In this document: positions 22,140 to 31,745 of the stretch, in pieces
Numbering within the stretch: the first letter of the stretch is position 1
How the letters are laid out: each line of letters opens with the position of its first letter
From: Neoceratodus forsteri
Taxonomy: Eukaryota; Chordata; Ceratodontiformes; Ceratodontidae
Direction: 5' to 3'
Assembly (NCBI GenBank): GCA_016271365.2
Contig: CM057454.1
Span: 459,387,501 to 459,451,500, forward strand
DNA length: 64,000 bases
Notes under the pieces: generated by a model
The model's input: the letters and a program-made list of their open reading frames with translations, nothing else
Told to the model about the DNA's origin: nothing
Databases searched by the model: none
Position numbers and translations under genes: made by a program

Positions 22140-24180
22140 ATCCTCCTTCAGACCCAGGCTCGTGTCCAGGTATTTCCTGGTGCCCAAGCGGACGGGGTTG
22201 GCGCCCCGTCCTAGATCTCCACGATCTGAATCGATATCTCAGGTCTCGCACCTTCCGGATGGTAACTCTGAACCAGATCATACCATCTCTGGAGCGAAAC
22301 ATGTGGTTCTGTTCACTGGATCTTCAGGACCGCTCTACCACATCCCAATCCATCCATCCATCAGCGGTTCCTCCACTTCAGGATCGAAGGGACCTGTGCG
22401 AGTTCAAGAGCCATGCCGTTCGACTGTCCTTGACTACAGGTCTTCACCAAATGCATCGCAGTGGTGGCAGCCCATCTACAGGCATCAAGGGGTTGCATTT
22501 ACCCCTATCTAGATGATTGGCTCCTGGTGGGTTCCTCCCTACAGGAGGTGGAGAGGTCCAGGGACCTGACCTCGAACCTGCTCCCACCTGGGCCTCCTAA
22601 TCAATGAGGCCAAATCAGAACTCGTGCCCTCTCAGGCGATGGGCTTCCATCGGGCAGAGCTCGACTCTCGTCAAGCCAGAGCTTGGCTCCCGGCGGACAG
22701 GGGAGTTCTTTCCTCCTTTGCCTATAATTTCTGGTTGGGCACTTAGCCTGCCGGGACTTCTCGCCTCCTGGATTACATGGTGGTGTGCACCTCAGTGGTC
22801 CGTTGGGCCAGATTGCACATCGCCCCTTCAATGGGAGCTGGCTGCCCAGTTGTCTCAGCGTCAGGGTCTCTTGACCAGCTGGTCATTTATCCTGCCCAGA
22901 AGATGTGGGGCTCTCCAATGGTGGACGTCCCAAGTCATTTCAGAATCCCATTTACTACCCCGATTGTCACCCAAGCTGACAGTCCTTCGTGATGCCTCTC
23001 ATGGGGACAACAGAGCTACAGTTTCTGGACCCCGAGGAGTCCCAATGCCATCAACCTATGGAACTCAGAGCAGTCAGACTGGCATGTCAGCTGGCTCTAA
23101 ACTCCAGGTCAAGTGGACCAGTCAGACGGACAGCCACCACGACCATCTTCTACCTAAACAAATAGGGTGCTTACACTCCGTTTTGCCTTGCTGGCTGAGG
23201 CGCTTTACTCTGGACCCTGTCGTCGGCTAGAAAGGATCTCTAGCCACCCATGTGGCAGGAGTCTTGAACCAGCTGCTGGCGGATGCTCTAAATACCATGT
23301 TGAACATCCACAAGTGGTCTCTCCATCCAGGATTAGCTTACAGTCATTTCTCCTGCAGACAAACCGTTGGTGGACCTGTTTGCCTCGAGAAAACAACAAG
23401 CTGAGTTGTACCGCCCACCCAGCAGGGCTCGCTGCAGGGGATGCCTTCTGAGCCGTGGACCTCAGGCTCCTCTATACCTTCCTCATTTCCTTGATCCACA
23501 GGTGCTACTCAAGTGAGAGGACAAGGCAAAGGTGATCTGTAGCTCAGATTGGCACCAGTTCTGGTACCCAGATCTCCTCAGCTGCAAACTCCGGGCCTTT
23601 GCACACCAGACCATTATCATTAGACAGGAAGGTATTCCATCCAGACCTTCAATCCCTGCTCACAGCTGAACAGGCGGCTGAGTTCCAGGCTCTAGGTCTT
23701 GCGGAGACCACACCTCAGCTCCGAGTCAAGTGGTTCAAGTCCAGATGGACAATACCACGACCGTACCCCTCAACAAACAGAAACACACGCCGTCTGCTAA
23801 TACCAAGGCGCTCTGGATCTGGACCTTCATCAGCTGGCTGATAGTCTCTAACCATCCATGTGGAGGTCTCGAACCAACTGGCAGATGCTCTCCAACCGCA
23901 TAAATGGACATCCCAATGGTCTCTCCAGCCAGGGTAACCGACCTGTTCTCCATTAGAACAAACCATTGGACCTGTTCACCTCCAGGGAGAACACCAAGCT
24001 GATGCTGTACCATGCCCACCCCTCAGCAGGGCCGCTGCAGATGCATTCTGAGCCGTGGACCCAGGCCTCCTCTCGCCTTCCTCACACCATGATCCACAGG
24101 TGTTACTCAAGGCGAAGAGGACAAGAGGTGATCCTAGTAGCCCCAGATTGGCCACGCCCCACCAGGTGAGATCTCCTCAG
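22140..24180 (+). pseudogene. DIRS-B2 reverse transcriptase, RNase H and MT-like region
   Basis: RT opens with SRYFLVPKRTG, then MVTLNQIIPSLER and FCSLDLQD (motif A). The polymerase box YLDD is intact at 22506-22517, followed by WLLVG. RNase H is decayed: the usual TDAS is RDAS near 22990, and LLPKQIG replaces YLNKQGG. The MT-like region (LFASRENNKL-type) occurs twice, near 23360-23560 and 23965-24160, because a segment from RNase H to the YR start is duplicated in tandem. Stops occur in every frame. Confidence 0.85.
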
Positions 24181-24229
24181 CCTCAGCTGGGACCCGGGCG
24201 GCTTTGTACAGACCGGACGATATCGTTGA

Positions 24230-25240
24230 ACCAGAGTTTTCCATGGACCTTCAGTCCTACACGTCCAGCCTGGTTTCTGGCGGCTGAGTTCAGCTCAGGT
24301 CTTTCAAGGGATGTCTGCGTGGTGGAAGAATCTCGAAAAGTCAAGCCAGGAAATATTATACCCAAATGGAAAAGGTTTTCCATTGGGTGTCGAAGCCTGG
24401 ACCCTTATCCTGCTCTGTAGCTAACATTCTAGACTACCTTTGGTCCCTCTCAAGGGTCTTGATCATTACCATAGGGTGCATGGCATCTGCTTACGGGCGT
24501 GGGCGGTCAGCATTATTAACTGGGAGACCAGTGGTGGTGCTTTTTCAAAACTGGATACACCCGTCAGGTCGTGAACCTCCACCTCGTGGGATCTCTTATG
24601 GTTTGGCAAGCTCATGGGCAACCATTAGAACCCATGCACGTGTGAGCTTTCGCATTTGTCATGGAAGACTGCAACTACTGGTGGCTATCATGTCAGCCAG
24701 GAGGACAGAGCTCAAGGCACTGGTGGACTCACTTATCTGGTCTTTCACAGGGACAAAATTGTCTGCTCCCCACCCAAATTCCTTCCGAAGGTGGTGTCAG
24801 AGTTTCTACCTTAAACAGGTGTTGACTCTGCAGTATATTCTAACTACACCTCGGATGCAGTACAGAGCTACTCTGGACCTCAGGCAGTCATCTCCCTACT
24901 ACTAAGAAGGGAGAGAAGTCGGGGAGTGAGGTTAGCCCAGCTGTTTGTCACCTAGGCTGAAGCACTTCTGGCAGACCTGCAATAAGCGGACTATTACAAG
25001 ATGGATCACATCATGCATATGTCTGTGTTATGAGTTGGCGGGCAAGAGCCTCCCAGAGGGATAAGATCATTCTACCGCCATACTGCTGCAGTGGCTGCTT
25101 CCAGGACATCCTATCCAGGAAATCTGTCGGACTGCTACCTGGAAGTCAGCGAACACCTTTATTACCCATTACCACATCGACCTTGAGTCACGGTGATGCT
25201 GGTTTGGGACCTCAGTTCTCCAATCTCTTTTACTAAGTAG
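24230..25240 (+). pseudogene. DIRS-B2 tyrosine recombinase
   Basis: The core-binding part holds WKRFSIGC near 24370. The catalytic part holds VAIMSARRTELKAL with the box I Arg near 24700. The HxxR box reads HSTA (His at 25067-25069), so the second Arg is lost. The nucleophile is present in ITHYHIDLES, with Tyr at 25170-25172. The reading frame shifts between these boxes. After it comes the ICR. With the box II Arg gone and the frame broken, it cannot be functional. Confidence 0.85.
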
Positions 25241-25290
25241 AAATTGTACCTTGCCTCCCTACTCCTGGAAAAACTGCTAGAGTCTGCAAA

Positions 25291-25334
25291 CAGTGTGGAT
25301 GAACAACATATCCATGCTCCTAGAAAACAGGTTC
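25291..25334. repeat. DIRS-B2 ICR, left half
   Basis: GTGTGGATGAACAACATATC then CATGCTCCTAGAAAACAG is complementary to the left extremity of the B lineage. It stops at GGTT, where B3 begins. The other half of the ICR resumes at 31077, beyond B3. Confidence 0.85.
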
Positions 25335-25560
25335 TAGGGACATGGATGTTTTATCAATCCACATATTAACCAAGTTCCTTACCACTTTAAATCTTACGGA
25401 AGGTCTTCAAGCTGGCTCCTCCCACTCACCGGGTGGTAAAACTCTCGGCTCCACCCATGATGCGAGATCTTCCTTACGCTTGGAAGCTCAGGTTCCCTCC
25501 TTAGTGCTCTGTGTTTGTAGACTGGATCCTAACTCCCCGGTTAAATCCGAGGTGGTTTTG
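25335..25560. repeat. DIRS-B3 left inverted terminal repeat
   Basis: Begins at CTAGGGACATGG and runs through CAATCCACATATTAACC and GGTCTTCAAGCTGGCTCC. It is the inverse of 30864-31076. The outermost AACCTGTTTT expected for the lineage overlaps the last bases of the B2 ICR half. Confidence 0.85.
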
Positions 25561-25596
25561 GCGTTTTCTAAGCTTCCAGTCTTCCATCTTCATGGC

Positions 25597-27990
25597 ACGA
25601 TGGACAAATCTATTCCCGGCCCGGATGTGCCCTTATGGATGAAAATGTCCAGGACGGATCCGCACTCCACGTCGTCTGACTGGCCTAGGCCAGGATCACG
25701 ATCCGCAGGCCTCGGCAGTTGTGCCAGCTCTTTCACCGACCCAACGTCCTGGATTATTCGCTGCCCGATTGAGCTCGGGCGCCCTGAGAAACTTGTTCCG
25801 CGGTAAAGTCAAAGAGGCTCATTGGGCGGTGTCGATGTCGGCTGGCTCGGCTGAGCAGCTCGAGCAAATATCGCGCCTCGAGGAGGAGGAGGTGGCACAG
25901 GCGCATCTTCCTCCTCGGCAGCACATTATCCAGCTCTCTTTCTGAGTTCCTCGTGTCACGGTTTCGTTCAAGGAGCTTTGTCAGTCCCTTTCCACGAAGG
26001 AGAGACATCGAGACTCTCTTCTCGGCCCAAGAAGAAGGTCTAAGGTAATCCCACGTCGGCGTTACGTGGGAGGCGAGGCGGTCTCCTTCCCCAAACAGCC
26101 GACCGTCGACTTCGATCGAAGTTGCGGCTCAGGCCGCTGGCTACCGGATGTCCCTGTCTGCCCAGCCTGCAAGACTGCCGTCGGCGCGGTCGAATTTTCT
26201 CAATCCGTTAGGCGGGCTGCTTCGCCTGGTGAAGCTGACAACACCTTCACGGTTCCCCGGTGGAGACGAGATCTGCCTGGTACCGCCCGGGCGCGGTCCC
26301 GGTTAAAGTGCCAGAGCGGGGAAGAGCGGGTGTCCCCGCCCCTTCCCAGATCCACCTCAGTCCTCCGGTCTTGTCTCGGACTTCATCTTGGTCAAGCCGT
26401 TCCCATGACATTGGCGGTCTCAGTCTCAATGCAGTAGCGTGACACCATTCACCTCGTCTCTTCCCTCGGATGAGGGAGGCCTTCAATATAAATTACGTCG
26501 GTGCTATGAGGGCTTATGTGGCAGCACTTGCTGTTGTCGATCTAGAGCCGACTCCAGTCAGACCCCGCCATCAAGTGGCTGTGCACGAACGACGAAGCAA
26601 CCCTCGCCTCAGTCGGAGTTGCCCATTCCAGGACGGTTGCTCAGCCAAAACCAGCTGCTCCACCAGTTGTGGTGGAACTTCCGCCTCCTGGCGAGTCTGG
26701 GGCACTGACCGAGGATTCTCGGTCGGGTCACGGCCTGCCCCACAGGTTGTTGGTCACCTCACTCCCGACCCGTCCTCGGCAGGAGAGGGTGGCTCGGGCC
26801 GAGCAGCTCTGCGAACTCTTCCAGAATCGGACAACTCCTCCTCGCTGTTCTCCAGGCAGGCTGAGCCTGGAGTCCTCTGGGAGCCAGTCATTGGGCGATA
26901 GCCATCGTCCTTCTTAGGTCTGCTAGGCTCATCTCAAAGTCCACCCAGGATGCAGCTTTCGAGCCACGTGTCCAAAGCGAGCCGTGTCCCCAGCAGAGAT
27001 ACTGGACGGGGATTCCCCACGGAGGCCTTTCCGGTGGCTGATAGTCTCGGCCCAACCGTGGAGCTTTAGCAGTGGCCTGCTACAGTCCTGCACCTCGGCC
27101 AGGATGGCCAGGAAGTATGCAGTCCCTTCTGGCTGTTTACCGGTTTCTCGAGCACTCCTCTGCCAAGGGGTTAGTCACCGACAGCATTTCCGGTGTTCCA
27201 GTAATACTCGGGATGTGGATAGCCCCGACAAAAGTCCAAATGCTGGACTTTGCGGGCGCAAGAGTGTCTGCATCCTCCCTCGGCCTCGACAGAGCCAGCT
27301 CGGCGTGCTGGAGGGCACACTTCTCCCACCCCTCTTGAGCTCCCTGGATGAGGCTGTCCCTCATCTCCCAACCTGCCTGCAGACCACAGTCTACAGGTGC
27401 GAGGACCAGGCTAGGCCGGTGGCGAGCAGCCTTCTGACTTCACTCTGGACATAGGTGATTCCTGTACCCAGGTCAGTAAGCGGCTCACAGTGGCCACACG
27501 CCGCCCAGGGGCGTGGCTGAGGATATCCACCTTCCTGGCGGATACAGCACAAGTTGGTGGATGTCCCTTCTTGGGACGGCCTCTTTAGCACAGGTGGAGG
27601 GACACCTCCAGCGGATCAAAGTCCAATGCCACCCTGGACTAAGTCACCTCTGCCCAGAGGACAAAGGCCGCCGTCAGCAACAGCAGAAGTCCTTTGTCCT
27701 TCGACCTGCATCTCACGACCGCCAAACAGCACCAGCAACAAGGCCAGCAGGCTCACGCTTGGCGTCCCAAACCCAAACGGCGGCTTCCTCCAACAGGAAG
27801 CATAAGGTAGAAGGCCTAGGAGGTCCCTCGGACGGTTCCTCCTAAAGCCTGCCCAGTGGCGGGTTGAGGGTGCGCCCCAGCCTCATCATCACTCCCCTGG
27901 GTTCCCCCCCATGAGAGGCTCCGCCACTTCCTTTCCCCCTGGTCCGCTATCACCACCCGGACTGCACTGGGTGTTGGAGGTGGTAGGAAG
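25597..27990 (+). pseudogene. DIRS-B3 gag
   Basis: The first ATG in place is at 25597 (MDKSIPGPDVP). The Cys/His cluster seen in B2 is degraded. A Leu and Glu-rich block, SAGSAEQLEQISRLEEEEVA near 25830-25890, matches SATAGSAEQLEQMAAL of B2. The C-terminal block SASSLGLDRASSACWRAHFS (about 27270) matches the B2 LGLRQATSA block. At least five frameshifts separate these pieces. By position, the protein would be Gag. Confidence 0.7.
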
Positions 27991-28019
27991 AGCCTGCCTC
28001 TGGAGTTGAGCAGGCAGCC

Positions 28020-29640
28020 ACCCTTTCTAACCCGTCACCCGTCCGAGAGGACCAAGATCCCTTGGCTTTGCAGCCGGCCCTGCCAGGCGATGTGCCCTGC
28101 TCCTTGAAAAGAGGTGATCAGGAGGAGGCGGATCCTCTTCCAGACCTGGGGTTTGTGTCAGGTTTCCTGGTCCCAAAAGCGGACAGGGGACTGGCGCCTC
28201 ATTCTCGACCTGCCACGACCTGAACTGGTTCCTACAATCTCGGACCTTCAGGATGGCCACCTCTGGCTCAGATAATCCCATCCTTGGACCAGGCGTGTGG
28301 TTCTGTTTCCTGGACCTCCAGGATGCGTTCTTTCATGTCCCAATCCGTCAGTCTCTATCAGAGATTCCTCCACTTCAGGCGGAGGATCCTTTATGGAAGT
28401 TCGGGCCATGCCCTCTGGCTCTCCCTAGCTCCCAGGGTCTTCACCAAATGCATGACAGTGGTGGCAGCATTCTTGCGGGCGCCGAAGAGTCCGGGTGTAC
28501 ACCTCCTGAACGATTGGCTGATTGCAACCCCTCCAGGAGTGGGCGGGCGGTCCAGAGATCTGGCCTCAGGTTGCTCTCAGTTGGCCTACCTCATCGAGGC
28601 CAGCTGGAACTGTGCAGGCAGGTGATACTCTTCAGCCGAGGCAGGAGCTCGGCTCTCTTGATCCAGAGCTCGGCTCTCGGTGGACCTGACACTAGGTTCT
28701 TTCCTCCTTTGCCCAATCATTTCTGGTTGGGCAGTCACTTTCTACGGGACTTCCTCGCCTCATGGCAGCCTGCACCAGCATGGTCCATTGGGCCAATTGG
28801 TACATCGTCCCTTTCAATGGACTGGCCAGCCAGTGGTCTGACGCGAGATCTGTTGGACCAGCCTGTGACAGTGACCCAGGACATGGAATGCTCTCCAGTG
28901 GTGGATCGTTCCGGCACATCTGCAGGAGGGCATCCCATTCGTCCACCCAAACCGACGGTCTATCGACGGTGCATCTCTGGGTTGGGATGCCCATCTGGGG
29001 AGCACAGGAGCGACGCTCTGGTCCCCTTAGGGAGTCCCGATGTCATATCAACCTGCTGGAGCTCTGAGCGATCCGCCTGCTCTCACGCCTCCGTTCCGTT
29101 TCTCACGGGTCCAAGTGGTTCAGGTCAGGCGGACACACCACGACCATGTACTATCTGAACCGCCAGGGCGGGACGCGCTCCATGCTGTTATGCAAGGAAG
29201 CTCTCCGCCTATGGTCCCTCGTGCACAGCCTGGAGGCGAGATCTCCTAGCCATTCACGTGGCAGAGCCTCAACGCCCTACCGCAGATGCCCTAAGCCGGA
29301 TAGGGGCTGCGTCTCATGGTGGTCTGTCCTGCTGGGTAGTACAAGATCTGTTCTCCCACTGGGGGCACACCTCAGGTGGACCTGTTTACCTCCAGGAGAA
29401 TGGGGTATAAGTCTGTTTCCACTTACCCGCCCCCTCAGCGGGGCTCGCTGGGGGGATGCCTTCGGGGCCGTGGACCGGGCCCTCTTCACGCCTTCCCCCA
29501 TTTCGCCTTGATCCACCAGGTGCTTCAAGGGAGAAGGGACAAGGCGCAGGTGATTCTGGTAGCCCCAGACTGGTCCCGCCAGTTCACTGGTATCCAGATC
29601 TCTCAGCTCAGCTCCATGCTCCCGGGCGGCTTCCAGCCCG
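28020..29640 (+). pseudogene. DIRS-B3 reverse transcriptase, RNase H and MT-like region
   Basis: RT motif A is well kept near 28300 as FCFLDLQDAFFHVPIRQ. The polymerase box has decayed to LLND at about 28505-28516 (YLDD expected), so two critical positions are changed. RNase H keeps CHINLLEL near 29040 and TTMYYLNRQGGTRS near 29140, and its ADALSR-type end is only seen out of frame near 29283. The MT-like region follows as QVDLFTS near 29375, then HAFPHFALIHQVLQ and AQVILVAPDWSRQF. There are multiple frameshifts. Confidence 0.85.
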
Positions 29641-29659
29641 CCGGACCTGATCTCAGTCA

Positions 29660-30700
29660 ACCAGGGAAGGTATTCCATCCGGACCTTCAATCCCTGCACC
29701 TGGCGGCCTGGTTCCTGGTGAGCTAAATTCCAGGCCTTGGGTCTTTCCGATGGGTCCTCAATGTCTTTGAGGCGTCCCGTGAGGAGTCGACAGGAAATGC
29801 TACGCTTTCAAATGGAAAGATTCTCCATTTGGTGTCAGGAAAGGGCTTGGACCTTCCGCCTGTCCCTTAACAAGCATTCTGGACTACCTGCATGATCCTT
29901 TCTCAGCAGGGCTCGGTCGGCGACCCTTGAGGTGCACCTGCAGCCATCTCTGCTTACAGGCGCGGGCTGGGAAGCAGTCATGGCAGGAGAAGGTGGTTGG
30001 GCGCTTTTCAAGGCCTTGACCACATTTCCTCCGATCGAACCTCCACCTCCGTGGGATCTACTGCTGGTGATGGCCAGGCTCTCCTTGGGCAAACCAGCCG
30101 AACCCGATGCTCAGGTGCAATATTTCCCACCTGTCGTGAAGACCACCTTCTTGGTGGCTATCACATCAACCAGAAGGATGGGAGGCTCCAGGTGCTCATT
30201 GAGTCTCCTTATCTGGTCTTCCACAGGGACAGAGTTGTCCTGCGCCCCACCGAAATTCCTTCCGAAGGTGGTGTCGGAGTTTCACCTCAACCAGTTGTTG
30301 ACTCTGCCGGTGTTCTACCCCAGTCACACCTTGAAGGTCGAATATAGGCTCCATACTTGGACCCTCCCAGACGCTTATTATAAGGAGCGGACGCGTTGAA
30401 GTTCGGGAGAGGTTCGCCAGCTGTTTGTCACTACGCTGGAGCACTCTGGAGACCTGCAGCCAAGCGGACGATAATCAGGTGGGTCACTCTGCATAGAGTC
30501 TCAGCAGGTTGGAGGGCATGGAGCCTCCCAGAGGGATAAGAGCTCATTCTACCTCGCCATACTGCTGCATCGGTAGCTGCTTCAGGGATGTCCTCATCCA
30601 GGATATCTGAGGGCTGCTACCCGAGTCGGCACATACCTTTATTACCCACGCCACATTGACATTAGAGCCACGGGATGCTGGTTTTGGAGCCTCGGTTCTC
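29660..30700 (+). pseudogene. DIRS-B3 tyrosine recombinase
   Basis: It starts with KVFHPDLQSLHLAAW. The catalytic part is at 29932-30399: LVAITSTRRM (box I Arg near 30170), then LPKVVSEFHLNQLLTLP. The HxxR box near 30545 reads HSTS, so Arg is lost. The Tyr codon expected in THYHIDL has become GCC (Ala) at 30650-30652. With both box II Arg and the nucleophile lost it is dead. The B3 insertion would have needed an enzyme from another copy, or these changes came later. Confidence 0.82.
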
Positions 30701-30776
30701 CAGTCTCTATTTCCCGTAGTTCAGTTATTAAACCTTGCCTCCTCCTCCCGGAGAACTGCTAGGAGTCTGCCAATAA

Positions 30777-30863
30777 GTGTAGATTGAACAACATATCCAT
30801 GTCCTAGAAAACAGGTTCTCACCTGTAACGGGAGTTCTAGGAATGGGTATAGTTCATCCACAC
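30777..30863. repeat. DIRS-B3 internal complementary region
   Basis: The left half ends CATGTCCTAGAAAACAGGTT. The right half begins CTCACCTGTAACGGGAGTTC and reaches CATCCACAC. The halves are complementary to the left and right extremities of B3 and meet head to head. No later insertion occupies this ICR. Confidence 0.88.
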
Positions 30864-31076
30864 AACCAACCGACCTCCCGGCTCCGGCCGCACAACCTGG
30901 CTTCCTGCGGGCTAGATCTGGCATCATGGGGTGAGGCCGAGGTTTTACCACCGGGTGGGTGGGAGGAGCCAACGAAGACCTTCCGGCAAGATTTAAAGCG
31001 GCAAGGAACCTGCCAATAAGTGTGGATGAACAACATATACCATTCCTAGAACTCCTGTTACAGGTGAGTAACCTGT
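30864..31076. repeat. DIRS-B3 right inverted terminal repeat
   Basis: The inverse of 25335-25560. It ends in a palindrome at 31060-31076: ACAGGT, GAGTA, ACCTGT, with perfect 6-bp arms. The core CAGGTGAGT equals a consensus splice donor. Confidence 0.88.
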
Positions 31077-31112
31077 ATTTACTCACTCTGTAATAGTTCT
31101 TAGGATGGTATA
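31077..31112. repeat. DIRS-B2 ICR, right half
   Basis: ATTTACTCACTCTGTAATAG then TTCTTAGGATGGTATATG is the reverse complement of the B2 right extremity at 31300-31342. It directly follows the last base of B3. With 25291-25334 it rebuilds one continuous ICR. Confidence 0.85.
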
Positions 31113-31342
31113 TGTTGTTCATCCAGACGCACGCACCCGACCTCCCGGCCAGGCGCACAACCTTGCTTCCAGCGGCTAGATCTGGCGTCTTGGGGTGGGA
31201 GCGAGTATTTACCACCCAGGTGGGTGGGAGGAGCCAACTTGAAGACTTCCGGCAAGATTTAAAGGGAAAGGGACAATGCCAGACAGTGTGGATGAACAAC
31301 ATATACCACTCCTAGAACTACTGTTACAGGTGAGTAACCTGT
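31113..31342. repeat. DIRS-B2 right inverted terminal repeat
   Basis: The inverse of 19470-19690, including GGGAAAGGGACAATG as the complement of the left diagnostic. It ends with the palindrome ACAGGT, GAGTA, ACCTGT at 31326-31342, identical to that of B3. Then comes T-rich DNA of no known family to about 31434. Confidence 0.88.
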
Positions 31343-31434
31343 TTTTGTTTTCTATTATTGAAGAAAGTTTTCTTCAGAAAGAAATCATATTGATTTTAAC
31401 AATATGCTTTTTCCTTTAATTGTCATTTATTTTG

Positions 31435-31509
31435 TTATTTATTTAAAATTGGTGACCAGGAAAGGCACACTGAGCTGAAGCTCGTTTCAGAGTCGCGACC
31501 GGGTATAAA
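31435..31509 (-). mobile_element. LINE 3-prime tail, minus strand
   Basis: TTTAAAATTGGTGACCAGGA then AAGGCACACTGAGCTG is the antisense of the tail found at 6340-6436, and resembles those near 2930 and 51020. Only the tail is present, with the A-rich end at the left. It abuts a CR1 tail at 31510. Confidence 0.55.
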
Positions 31510-31560
31510 GAAGCATAGAAGTTGGCAGCAGATAAGGGTTGCAAGGCCCATCCAGTCTGC

Positions 31561-31745
31561 CCAGTCTTCCTGGACTAAATCTCCATCAGCCATTCACAGT
31601 AGTATGATAGAGTCGGAGGTGCTAGGACCAAGTGGGAGACTAAAATTTTCAGAAGGGTCTGCGCCAACACAGGATCATGCATGCGGCACCGTGAGACTAG
31701 CTCGCACCTGTGCCTCAGTTGCTTTTCTCCCCCGTCGAGTGCGCT
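31561..31745. repeat. DIRS-D left inverted terminal repeat
   Basis: AGTCTTCCTGGACTAAATCT then CCATCAGCCATTCAC pairs with the ICR left half at 41011-41060. GACCAAG, the AAAATTTTCAGAAGGGTC block and GCACCGTGAGACTAGCTCGC pair with the right ITR. The first 15 or so bases predicted from the ICR (GTACATAATTTCC) are replaced by CR1 sequence. Confidence 0.8.

Larger units (their letters stand above)
25335..31076 (+). mobile_element. DIRS retrotransposon copy B3, inserted in the B2 ICR
   Basis: A near full-length 5.74-kb DIRS. The left ITR (25335-25560) and right ITR (30864-31076) share a diagnostic sequence in inverted form: TTCCTTACCACTTTAAATC on the left, and the inverse of a TTCCTTGCCGCTTTAAATC form on the right. 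Its own ICR is at 30777-30863. It lies precisely between the two halves of the B2 ICR. gag, RT, RNase H, MT-like and YR parts are all recognisable and all broken. Confidence 0.9.
19470..31342 (+). mobile_element. DIRS retrotransposon copy B2, host of copy B3
   Basis: The left ITR is at 19470-19690 and the right ITR at 31113-31342. They are inverted copies that share CATTGTCCCTTTCCC and GGCTCCTCCCACCCACC. B3 has a different diagnostic (TTCCTTACCACTTTAAA-like) in both of its ITRs, so the pairing is clear. Between them lie gag, RT-RH-MT and YR to 25240, then the ICR, split at its centre by B3 (25335-31076). Without B3 the element is about 6.1 kb. It carries an internal duplication at about 23110-24300. 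All frames are broken. Confidence 0.9.

Noticed and set aside
31060..31342. Real exon ends of a host gene at the GTGAGT sites
   Set aside because: The donor-like sites are inside DIRS terminal palindromes, recur in each copy, and have no coding exon upstream.
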